Source: Symsagittifera roscoffensis (lineage: Eukaryota; Xenacoelomorpha; Acoela; Convolutidae). Taken from it: a stretch of DNA of 64,000 bases. The notes under the pieces are model-generated. The model saw nothing but the letters and a program-made list of their open reading frames with translations. It had not been told where the DNA came from and did no database searches. Below, piece after piece: positions 54,801 through 64,000 of the stretch; within the stretch, counting starts at the first letter, position 1; every line of letters starts with the position of its first letter. The position numbers and the translations under genes are program-made. The stretch is taken from assembly GCF_963678635.1 (NCBI RefSeq), contig NC_087063.1:66144471-66208470 (forward strand). Reading direction: 5' to 3'.

Positions 54801-57340
54801 TAGTTTTGAAAAAGTGAGTCTTTTTATTTTGTTTCCTTGCATTTTTGACTATTTTCCAACAGCCTGTTAGCTGGTTAATTTTTTTTTCAATTGAAAAATT
54901 TTTTGGTTAGAAAAGCTTTTCAACGCTGAAAACTCTGTACAGCTTCTTGTGAGGACAAAACTTGACCAAAAAGAAGCAAATCAGATAGTGTAATAATGGT
55001 GAATCAATTGCAAAACAGAATGTTCAAGTCATTTTTTTTAGATGATTCATCTTCTTGAAGATATTACAGCATGTTTATCCGCGTCGCACAACGGAAGTCA
55101 ATAATGGCTTATATCAAGAGAAGAGAATATATGAGGGCAAGTTTGAATCACAATTTTAATTTGACAACATCATTAAAAGTGATTGAGGGGCTGTGCAGTA
55201 GTTTGAGGTTCTCAGCTCATTGTACACAAGAAAAGCTTCAAGGCATGTAAAATTGGTATCGAATCGGAATTAGTTTCTCTTGATTCAATTTCCACAACAA
55301 AAATGAGAAAATTTTCAAGCGATTTGATTTATCAGTCTATTCAACATTAATGGCAAGTTTCCCACAACCACCGCTCATAAAAGCTAAGATGGTTGCAATG
55401 ACATTACCAAAAAAATGTCCCACATACCTTTAAATAATTGTTCGTTAAGACTCGATCAACACAGAGGAGACGACTCTTATAGAAGTCGTGACGAATTTTT
55501 TTTTTTCAGAGAGTATGAAAGTTCTCAAGCTCAAACTGTTTATTGATGCGTTTTGACTTTTGGTTTCTCAGTAAATTCAGTTCAATTTTTTTGTTAAAAG
55601 GAAGACAAAGTTCACTACCGAGTAGCAAGAGAGTGAAGGACACAAAAATTAGATAGTAATTTAGTTTTGAAAGTGAAGTTTAATTGAAATTTTCCAGGAA
55701 GAAAGTTCAACAGTTTTTATTTTGCATTATTGTTTTTTTAATGAAATAGCATGTCAATCATATGCTGTTCTAGAAACTCGAAAAACGTAGAGGTCAACTA
55801 TTTTTTTTAATTTTTAAATTTAAATGTTTATTGGCATAAACTTTTAAATTGAGTATGGAGTTTAGAAAACCAGAATAGTTTCTTTAAAGATGAATTGCTG
55901 ACTAAAAATTGGTTTAGGAACTTGCTTTCAAAATCAAATTGGATACAAAAATGTCTCAAGCTATTATTGGTGCAAAAGGCGGAGAGACTGATTGTATTAA
56001 TTGTTTGACCGAAATGTCGGTACGATTGAGAGAACTGCTGAACTGATATTTATTTTGGCTCAGATATAGGACAAGAAAAATTAATTTTTTCTTGTTCTTC
56101 TGTTTATAAATTATTATTTTTTTCTGTTTACATCAAATCTTTGACTAAAGGAGGAGTTTCTTCTCTGCAGGGAATTTCTGAAAAAAGTGATCAACTCACT
56201 CGTTGACTTGACTTGCTAAAAACTGTTACCTCTTTGACTGCGGAGTTTGGCTTGAAGCTCGATCTAGTCTCAAAACCTTCAGAAATGTGATAACTCGGTG
56301 CACGTGAAACTGTCCATTATTTCATCACAAAATTGAAATTATGTTCTATTTGTCTGTCTATGTTTAACACAGAAGCAAAGTTCCACTTCGCATACAAATG
56401 CAAAAATATGACCAATAACGCTACTGAGAAAAACTGAAAGAGTAAAACCCTGAATCTACTCAATTTTTTCAAGTGACACACGCCAATTATGAGTCTGCAT
56501 AATTGCCAAATAGCGCAAGCCGATTATGACACCTTAGCAGTGCCACCCAGTTTTAAAAAAGAAATTTACAAAATAACGTTCCTCAATTTATAGAGCGGAC
56601 GCTTTTTAAATAGTATACAAAAAAGTTCATTAAAAACATTCGACCCTGCCCAGAGTCGAGCCCTCTTATTTTGTTGTGGGTCTCCTTCCCTACCTCTACG
56701 CTACAGATCCATGATACCTTGAAGCTAAAATGCTATTCGTAATAAAAAAAGTCTGTGTTAACATCCTTAGCTGTACTGGTTATTGATCGAAATGAACACT
56801 TTCAAAATCAACATTTTTTCGTTAAAAAAATTCGAAAAAAAAGAGAGTTCATACTATAACACAAGCTTGGTTTGTGTAGATAGAATAAGAATCGCGGATT
56901 GAAAATTTTAACGACGTTTATAATTTTATGCTGAACTTTCGCGAATTTAAAAAGCGATGTTAACAACTGTTACTAGCACGCTATACTCGCTTGAAATTAA
57001 AAAGCAAAGACAGTTTTTTCTCATTCTTATGAATATTATTTATCGTACCTGATTTTGCGTGGAAAAAAGAGAAAAAACTAAAACACGCCCGAAGACAAAG
57101 TTACTCCTACGTTCAGTGGTCAGAACAACCGAATCCTCTAAACTAACCAAAAAACGGTTCTCCATAAAGAGCTGAACAGCTCGTTTGAGGATCCTTCCCC
57201 GTGGCTAGGTTTTAAATATTAACAAATTTTTCTCTTAACGTTGTTTAACTGGATCTAATAGTTTTTTAGGATTCACAACGCTTTATTGAAGAAGTTCAAG
57301 TCTCTCATTTAAACTCACTGGGCAAAAAACAATTCTAGAA
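54800..57340. other. Intergenic AT-rich stretch
   Basis: No supported gene. A 31-codon ORF at 55951-56046 (MSQAIIGAKGGETDC) reads like coding sequence but has no partner exon that I can connect. A tRNA-like sequence lies at 56643-56713. Confidence 0.5.
56643..56713 (-). other. tRNA-like sequence
   Basis: Minus-strand 'GATCTGTAGCGTAGAGGTAGGG' resembles an A box and 'GGGCTCGACTCTGGGC' a B box. A full cloverleaf does not form well, so a decayed tRNA or SINE is likeliest. Confidence 0.35.
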
Positions 57341-57347
57341 AATTCAA

Positions 57348-58151
57348 TTACGATTTCATCTCTCGAATTTGCTCCAACTGTTTACACAAATAAATTTGCT
57401 GTTGCTGTAAGTTCATAGAAAGTGAGTTAGATTGCAATTGCGTTATCGCTACAGTCTCTGTTCTCATCGATGTCAATTCTTTCAGTTCAGCTGCTTTTTG
57501 AAGCCCATCAAGACTAAGTAACCTGTCGCAGAAATATCCTCCAAGCATCAGCATATTTTGATCCCCTCTGACCAGTTTGAACAACTCTTTCAGGCCCTGT
57601 AGCTCTTCTCCTTCCGTAGCATCACTCAGAACCAGTATTGGCATCTCCCCAGTTAACAAATTGCGCAAATTATCTAACCGTGTGTTCCTCAGGGCATAAT
57701 CAAATATTCTTGCGGGTCTGGATACAAAATGAAGACCGTGAAATCTAAATTTGTAGAATCTAAATTCTCGCGAATCATCCGTCATGTTTATGTTGAAAAA
57801 CGCCACAGCTAATGAGACATTTTTCAATCTATTCGACAAATCTTTTACAAGAACTTCTTCGTAAGGATGCAGTGCAGGTTCTTCCTCTTCGAATCTATCC
57901 GAAAAACGACGATCACAAGTATGCCAAAGAGGTTTTAGTTCCTCCGGTTGCTTCCAATCAGTCAAAGTGTCCAGAATCATCCGGCTAAATGGCTTCACTC
58001 GGCCTTTGCCTTTAGTCTGGATGGTCCTGGTTCGTGGAGTCCTATTTCGATGTTTGATTCCGGCTACGAAACGCAGTTCAGTCAAGCGGGTATGCAGCAA
58101 AAGACTACTAATATTTCCACCTACGCAGCATAAACTTCTCAAGCATAACAT
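57348..58151 (-). CDS. mRpL10: Mitochondrial large ribosomal subunit protein uL10m
   Basis: A single uninterrupted ORF of 267 aa from ATG 58151. The N-terminus (MLCLRSLCC...) is short, Arg/Leu-rich and lacks acids, as a mitochondrial targeting sequence should. The middle has the uL10 pattern: a conserved helix-strand start (VLVKDLSNRLKNVSLAVAFF), a central strand MPILVLSDATEG, then NMLMLGGYFCDRLLSLDGL, close to the 'LLGG.iDD.iLs..g' block of animal mL10. The C-terminus ends in a helix with LQSNSLSMNLQQQQIYLCKQL. uL10m forms the base of the L7/L12 stalk of the mitoribosome. Length fits the animal family (about 260 aa). Assignment rests on pattern recall, not on alignment. Confidence 0.7.
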   Translation of the reverse strand: MLCLRSLCCVGGNISSLLLHTRLTELRFVAGIKHRNRTPRTRTIQTKGKGRVKPFSRMILDTLTDWKQPEELKPLWHTCDRRFSDRFEEEEPALHPYEEVLVKDLSNRLKNVSLAVAFFNINMTDDSREFRFYKFRFHGLHFVSRPARIFDYALRNTRLDNLRNLLTGEMPILVLSDATEGEELQGLKELFKLVRGDQNMLMLGGYFCDRLLSLDGLQKAAELKELTSMRTETVAITQLQSNSLSMNLQQQQIYLCKQLEQIREMKS

Positions 58152-58583
58152 TTTTAATCTAAAATGAGAGAAGATACCAGAAAGAAAATACTAGATTTAC
58201 GGTAGCCAATGGTAAACGTCCGGATAAACCAGCAAGTTATGAAAGCGAAAAAACCACAAATAAAGGAAATAAACTCCCTGATTATCAATGTTTGCTGTAA
58301 TAACTTCTGATAAAAACCGTTGTATTGCTTCTCAGATTTTTTCACAGTTAAACATCAGAACATAACGCTTTGGCTTACCCACTATCTAAAATTTGAAACA
58401 TATGTGCGAAACATAAGAAACATAAAATTTCCCTCAATTGCATCGGTTCACAATTAAATACTGAGCTAGAAAAAACTTCTTAAATTCTTTTAACTAACTA
58501 AATATAACTAATAAACAATTGCATCTTTAGAAGTAGTTCTATTAATGATGAAAAGATGATGAGTTTTGTAAAATATCCATTAG

Positions 58584-60226
58584 TTATTTCTGACCATTCA
58601 AATCCTCCAAACTACTCTCCCGCTCGTTTTTTTCTGGCACCTGTGGGAATTTGAAACACGCTGATTGAGCCGTCAAATTTGGATGGTACGCATTTGTATT
58701 GTAGTTCTGGGATAGCATCAGCGAGTTTGGTGACACAGAAGGATGGAGAGGATGATGGTAGTGATTGTTGTACAACTGGAACTGATTGCTCACTCCCAAG
58801 TTATTCTGAAACGGATTTCCTTTGACATTCATCTGAACTCCTGGAAGCCCAAGTTGTTGGTTAGCATTATTTTGATTATGCTGTGATATTGAGAAACTAG
58901 AAGCGAAGCTGTCGTAAAAAGAACAATGAAGACCAGCCACCACAGCTACAGATGACGTCGAATCTATGCTGCAGAACTGTAAGGGATCGTTCATTCCGAC
59001 TGCTAAATTGGGTCGAATAGATGGATGTGAGCCGTTGTTACTCGCAACGCTAGCTCCCATTCGATACTGCTGCTGCATGTGTGCGTGCAAATGAGTATCG
59101 TAGGTATGCCGATGATTTGGATAGTTCAGGCTCGTTAATGATCCAGCTGGTATTTTGGATAGATGATTTGTCGAGGCAACGCTTGCTTTGGATCCATCAT
59201 ATTCAGCATCGGGAACTACACCTAAATAAGCAGAAGGTTAACCACTATGAAAAATTCTTTCGAATTGAGTGAGAATTACCGTCATTCACTCAAAATTCGA
59301 AATACCGAAAAGATAGAAACGCTATTACAACACAATAAAAAACGCAGCTAAGTCGAATATGTTGTAGAGAACTGATAATACAAAATTCTACGAGATCAAA
59401 AATTTATTTATGCTTCTGCTTTATAAAGCGTATCTTCACGAACTTTTATGTATATTGGGGTATCTGGCAGAGGAAGAAGTCGTTGACGTGACACTCGCAG
59501 TGGACATCGAAGCCACAGTCGTATTATGTACAGTCACGTGATCTGTTTCCAGACTAGTTGCCACTGGCATCGGGGGATACATACTGGAACAGTCATCTGG
59601 CTCCACCATACAGTAGACACTGAGACTGTCCAAAGTAGACATCCGACCACTCATGAGTTCAGCTTGAGACTGTTGCTGTCGCAATCTTTCTTCAGCATCT
59701 TTCTCCTCTCTTAAAATATTTGTTGTATTTTATGACAACTGTGAAAATAAAATATATGAAAGAAGAAAAATTTTAAAATTTAGGATGAATTAAAGACGAA
59801 CTATAAGTCTCTGGGAAATTTCAATAAATTGAGCAAGAAGATCATTAAATTTGCTAACAAACCAGCATCATCTTTTAACATTTACCTCAACTGCTTCTCT
59901 TTTTTCCTCTTTAGATCATACTCTCTGCTCGGAATAATACACTGCACATAGCGGACGAACTCGACGTGGAACGCCTGAAGTACCTCTCGTTCCACGTCAT
60001 GGCTACTCTGTTTTATACTGCTGTCCACACATTGAATGGCTTTCTTAGCAATGGTCAAGGCCCTAGTAAAATTGTTAACATTCAGACTTCTTTCTATATC
60101 GGCTTTAAAACCGCGTGCTTGGTCCAGCGGGTGAATTTTAGCATGCCCAACACCTATTTGTTGACGCCTTTGAACTTGCAACGGGTTCGATGAAGCTTGT
60201 TTTCCACTTCCAGTGTGAACTGTCAT
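58584..60226 (-). CDS. NRBF2-like protein with MIT-type helical domain, three exons
   Basis: Proposed exons: 60226-59886, 59709-59444 and 59221-58584, total 414 codons plus stop. The first join (KQLR|EEKDAEERL) is well supported, GT-AG and continuous in frame. The second uses a weak donor (GTTCGT at 59443) but keeps frame; otherwise exon 2 ends at its own stop at 59436. Residues ~34-85 (PLDQARGFKADIERSLNVNN onward) follow the pattern of the MIT domain of NRBF2, a subunit of the autophagy PI3K complex (Atg38 in yeast), and are followed by a basic-acidic coiled coil. Exon 3 is Asn/Gln/His/Ser-rich and of low complexity. An AG acceptor at 60233-60234 suggests a 5'UTR intron. The family assignment is tentative. 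Confidence 0.5.
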
Positions 60227-60559
60227 TCGTTTCTGAAAGATGGCCAGAAGAAAGCTGGAAACGTTTGAAAGACCACTAAAAGTAATATCTTTAGTCCACA
60301 GTGAAATTCATTCAAGTTTTTCATAGCACCATTTGCACTTTCCTCATTGAAGAGGGTAATTTGCCTACCAGTGAGCAAATGCATATGAAACAGAGGCGAA
60401 GTAGAACTTCGCACGACTTGTGACACAACACAAACATTAAAAAAAAAACATAAGAAGTCGAAAAAAAGAAAATGTTCGTATGCTTCGATAAAAGATAACA
60501 TTGTGTGGCAAATTTTTTTTTAATAAAGACAACCGTTTATAAAGATTCACACAATCTAT

Positions 60560-60990
60560 TGTTTCGATTGGACGCAAAGATTTGGTTGGGTAGTTTTCAA
60601 GAAAAAAATTCAAAAAACGGTCAAAAAATCTAAAATTTGACTTCTCCGAGGGCCATCCCCTTTCCTATAAACAAAACTGGGTGTAACCGTACTTTCAGAA
60701 AAATTTTCCAAAAATTTTCTTTGGTTTGAACCCAAAATCTCAGATTTGGGCAGGTAGTTTTTGAGAAACGTCAAAAAGAATTTAAAAAAAAACTTTCAAA
60801 AGTTTTTTGAGGGCCAGAACTTCGTGTAAAAGTGTTTGAGCGTAGCCGCTAATGCAGGGGAGCTCCCTATAACCCTTTCTATTCATTGAACCAAATCTCA
60901 GATTTGTGAGCGAAGTTTTTGAGAAACGAAAAAAATCCAAAATATGATCATATATTACCCCCACAGGTTTTTTCGTGGGCTACAGCAGGG
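60560..60990. repeat. Three diverged ~150-190-bp repeats
   Basis: 'aaatctcagattt-gg' followed by 'gtagtttttgagaaacg' recurs near 60573, 60745 and 60890 with 'gagggcc' or 'tgggc' motifs between. In reverse complement the core resembles the 165-bp repeat of the tetraspanin intron. Confidence 0.45.
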
Positions 60991-63510
60991 TAAAGTAAGA
61001 AAAAACTAGTGGTTTATGCAGACACACAGAGTAGTAGGCAGTCTTTCCATTTAAACATTTTTTGAAAATAGAAAGATAAGTTTTCTACCAAACTAAAATT
61101 TTTGCAAAAAATGAAAAAAAAATCGAAAACGTCTCAAAAAGAGTAAAAATAAAAAACCCTATCCCACACATTTTCATAACAACTGATTTTGTCAAAGAAG
61201 AAATTTTGGGCCTTCGGAACTACACAATAACTTGACAAAACCGATACAACATAAGCCGAAACCGTCAAATTGAAGAAAAAAAATTGAACAAAGAATCCGA
61301 AAAAAAAATTAAATTTTTTCAAGATACTTATTTCAAAAAAAAAAATTTATGCCCGAAAAGTACTCCACCTATTTATACGTGAGATACTACCACGATGAGG
61401 TAGTTTCTTTCAATTTTCCAAAATTGAACATGTCTTGAAATTTACCATTTCTCTAAAATTTCTTAAAGTGTAAAACTTCTAAAAGCCTCCTAGAAGAGTT
61501 CTAAAAGTCTTATACCCGATTGCAATACTTTTGCTTATCACAAGGGTAATGAGCTTAAATAGAAATCAAAAGTCCAACGTCGAAAAAATAAAGTTAGGAA
61601 GAACAACTATTATAACTTTTCTGAAGAAAAATGAAAGCATACCATCTACAGATGTGTCCTCACTTTGTTCAATGAAAATTAAAACATTAGAAATAAGAAA
61701 GCGTAATCTGTATTCCAGCAAAAGAATTCAAAATGAAAAAAACTAAAATTCATAATTCGTACCGCGAAAAAAAAAATCAGCATTAACGTGTGAAAGATTT
61801 TTACATGTTTCACGAGAAACTAAACAGCTAACAGACAGTCGAAAAAATATCACTGAGCTCATGAAAGCCCACAACAACTTTTGACTTAATTGAACATTTT
61901 TCACTTTCCGTATTTTCAAGAAAAGTATATCAAGTTTCAGTTGTTGCAATTTCAAATATCTTTTTTCAAATTTTCATAAAATTAACCGAAATTGACAAAA
62001 CGCGCAGAAGAATTTCTATCACATAATTTCTATCACATATAAATAGATTTGAAGTGAACCTAAACACATTAAGATAATGAAATAAGAAACTAACACAACC
62101 CGAAGCTGCACTTAAACACAAGCAAAACAATGGCAATAGTGAGCTTTCAAATAGCAAAAAAATGCAGAAAAAAAACTGACTGAAAAACCTTATAGGTTTT
62201 TGTTTTTGCTTATTTAAATTTAAGGGTCACTATTTTTGTAAACTTTTTTCCGAAACAATTTACAGCCTATATCAGTGTCTCCACTACTTTCCTTGACATT
62301 TAGCACTTAAGTACGCGAGCGTAACAAATCGACGGATTATTAATTGCGGCCAGTGAGCTGACATCATTAGGTCAATTTCCCACAGCAACTTAAAGCATTG
62401 CTGCAGCCCGCCGTACAAGCTCAAAGTTTCAAAATACGCCAAAAATGGAAGTGTTTCCAAAAATGGAAGTTTTTCACTTTTGATTTATCTTGTCAAATTT
62501 GCAGTTTTTTCAAATCAGAAAAACATGATTTTTTTGGTCAGTTCAAAAAAATTGTTTAGAGGAACAAAAGAAAGAGCCAGAAACTATCTCTCATCAAACG
62601 ATAACGATGACCAGTTAATAAATAGTAGCTCACAGATTGCGCTACAGACACTTATAGAAGATTATCTTTGACTTTAAAATTCAGCAAAAGCAGTTAGGTA
62701 ATATACTTATTGATGATGCAAATAAAAACAACAGACGGCTGTAAAGGGGCCAAAGTAGTTGAGAAAAACTAAAAACTGTTGATTTTTTTAAATAATAAAT
62801 ATTGAATTCCGTAATATGGAAAAACCTACCCTTAAAAATCTTTGCAATTTGCAAAACTTTTATGATTGCCAATTTTTTAAAACATTGGCAACAGACAATG
62901 AACGCAAAGAAACAGAAAACTTTCTAATTACCAAGAAGAAAAACATACCCTTAAAGCTCTTCGAATTTAGAGAACAAGTTAAGATTGACTTTTTTGTTTT
63001 AAAACTAACCCAATTTCAGACAGCAGTAAGTTTATTTTCTGCTTGGAAATTTGAAAATTAAAATTCTTTGTCTACGCCACAGTATAAAACCTTTTCGCTG
63101 CATTTCCGCTCTCGTAATAGAAGTTAAATTCACTTCCTTTTAGCAAATTAACTTTCAGCTAGTTGAGCTTGAAAGGAATCAAAAGTAAACAGCAAAAGAT
63201 AAAATTTGATCACGCCAATTTTGAAGACTTTCCTGGAAAAAAAAAAACAAGAAACAAATTCATCACGGCCTATATTAGTGTCTCCAAAACGTCCATTGAC
63301 ATTTTCACCGTTTGAAATAACTGGATCAAAAGTTAATTTTATAATTCCGCTGAACATTAAAAACTATCACTTCTAATTTTGGACTGCTTAATTTGATTTA
63401 AAATTATTAAATGAAATAAGTGAACTTGAAAAAAGCATAAACACAGAGGCGAAGCAGCTCTAGAAAATGCAATAAGAAAAAATTGAAATAAGCCTCGAAT
63501 TAGCAAAAAT
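60990..63510. other. AT-rich intergenic stretch
   Basis: No supported gene. Two short plus-strand ORFs (62480-62671 and 62816-63061) have no domain and no splice partner. A ~40-bp phrase, 'cctatat-agtgtctcca', occurs at 62270 and 63271. Confidence 0.4.
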
Positions 63511-63514
63511 TCGG

Positions 63515-63598
63515 TTAGGTCTAGGATTCGATCTGCGACCTACTGCAATCAAGAGACTTTGAGTCTCAGGCCCATACCACTCACGCTTAACCACCGAC
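63515..63598 (-). other. tRNA-like sequence (Leu/Ser-like) or SINE head
   Basis: On the minus strand TCGGT...ACCGA can pair as an acceptor end, 'GGTTAAGCGTGAGTGG' resembles an A box, GAGA-CTCAAAG-TCTC forms an anticodon arm (CAA), and AGATCGAATCC lies at the B box. The T stem does not pair well. Confidence 0.35.
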
Positions 63599-63599
63599 A

Positions 63600-64000
63600 A
63601 ACACTAGTCACGAATAAAGCTGCTAACTATGCTAATAAATTACCAATGCTAAAGTGGCACCAAATACAAATAGGCACAAATTTGCAAGTAAAAATTTGAA
63701 ATTTAACAAACTGAAGGCATTCACGCTAACTTTGCATGTAATAAATCGCAAATCATAAAGCCACATTATGTATAAATTATGCAATTCAAAAAGTTGCGAG
63801 ATATATTGAGTCAGAAAATTTCTAAATTCGAGTTTTTATTATTGTTATGTTGTTTGAAACAAATAGATTTTTTTCGGTTCATTAGATGAATTTAAAATGC
63901 ATCAACTGTGTTAACTTAATACTATTCGAATGTCAAAGCACATGTTATCAAAAAGCTGTAAAGGTGCCCCAAAGTTTGCGACTTAGGTTAGAAAAAAAGA
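63600..64000. other. Window end, no feature seen
   Basis: AT-rich sequence with no ORF, splice-site pair or repeat that I can support. Confidence 0.4.

Noticed and set aside
60223-60501. Extra coding exon upstream of the NRBF2-like gene
   Set aside because: Hydrophobic ORF crosses a good AG acceptor at 60233-60234 and looks intronic; no clear join.

Overview
This is invertebrate-type metazoan nuclear DNA. The host background is AT-rich, the host genes have GT-AG introns (a tetraspanin, a mitochondrial ribosomal protein uL10m, an NRBF2-like protein and an acidic unknown), and most of the sequence is transposon or tandem repeat. I cannot name the species from sequence alone.

Left part (1-32,560). 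A tetraspanin gene lies on the minus strand (229-3490, incomplete at the window edge). It is followed by three mobile elements nested inside one another. The outermost and oldest is a Penelope-like element with inverted terminal repeats (3594-3731 plus 29633-32560). A 5'-truncated non-LTR retrotransposon (LINE) sits in one of its terminal repeats (3732-4179 plus 27160-29632). A 22,980-bp Ty3/gypsy LTR retrotransposon has split the LINE reverse-transcriptase ORF (4180-27159, sense on the minus strand).

The giant gypsy element is the main discovery. Its 902-bp LTRs differ at one position. It has an intact 2935-aa Gag-Pol (two zinc knuckles, protease, RT, RNase H, integrase). Downstream is a second intact ORF of 2959 aa, unlike any standard gypsy protein. 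That ORF carries a coiled coil, an SGNH/GDSL-type hydrolase domain with all catalytic blocks, a second SGNH-like domain with a scrambled serine block, a hydrophobic stretch, an acidic disordered region, a basic NLS-like patch and a C-terminal SUMO-interaction-like motif. TATA, splice donor, AATAAA, a primer-binding-like site, a polypurine tract and a splice acceptor before ORF2 can all be placed, so ORF2 could come from a spliced subgenomic RNA. The leader contains a 14-bp minisatellite, and the hexamer CTTGAG recurs on the sense strand far more often than chance.

Middle part (32,560-45,300). There is a 1.44-kb tandem repeat (two and a half copies), a degenerate GGAAGGGTCC minisatellite, a heavily mutated gag-protease relative of the giant element on the plus strand (37.4-40.6 kb), a long AAT/CAT microsatellite, tRNA-derived SINE-like repeats, and a three-exon host gene for an acidic protein with a SINE in its second intron.

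Right part (45,300-64,000). There are two tandem segmental duplications (about 0.98 kb x2 and about 2.85 kb x2, the latter almost identical), several tRNA-like sequences, a single-exon mitochondrial ribosomal protein uL10m gene (57348-58151, minus) and a probable MIT-domain NRBF2-like gene (58584-60226, minus). The remainder is AT-rich DNA in which I see no gene.
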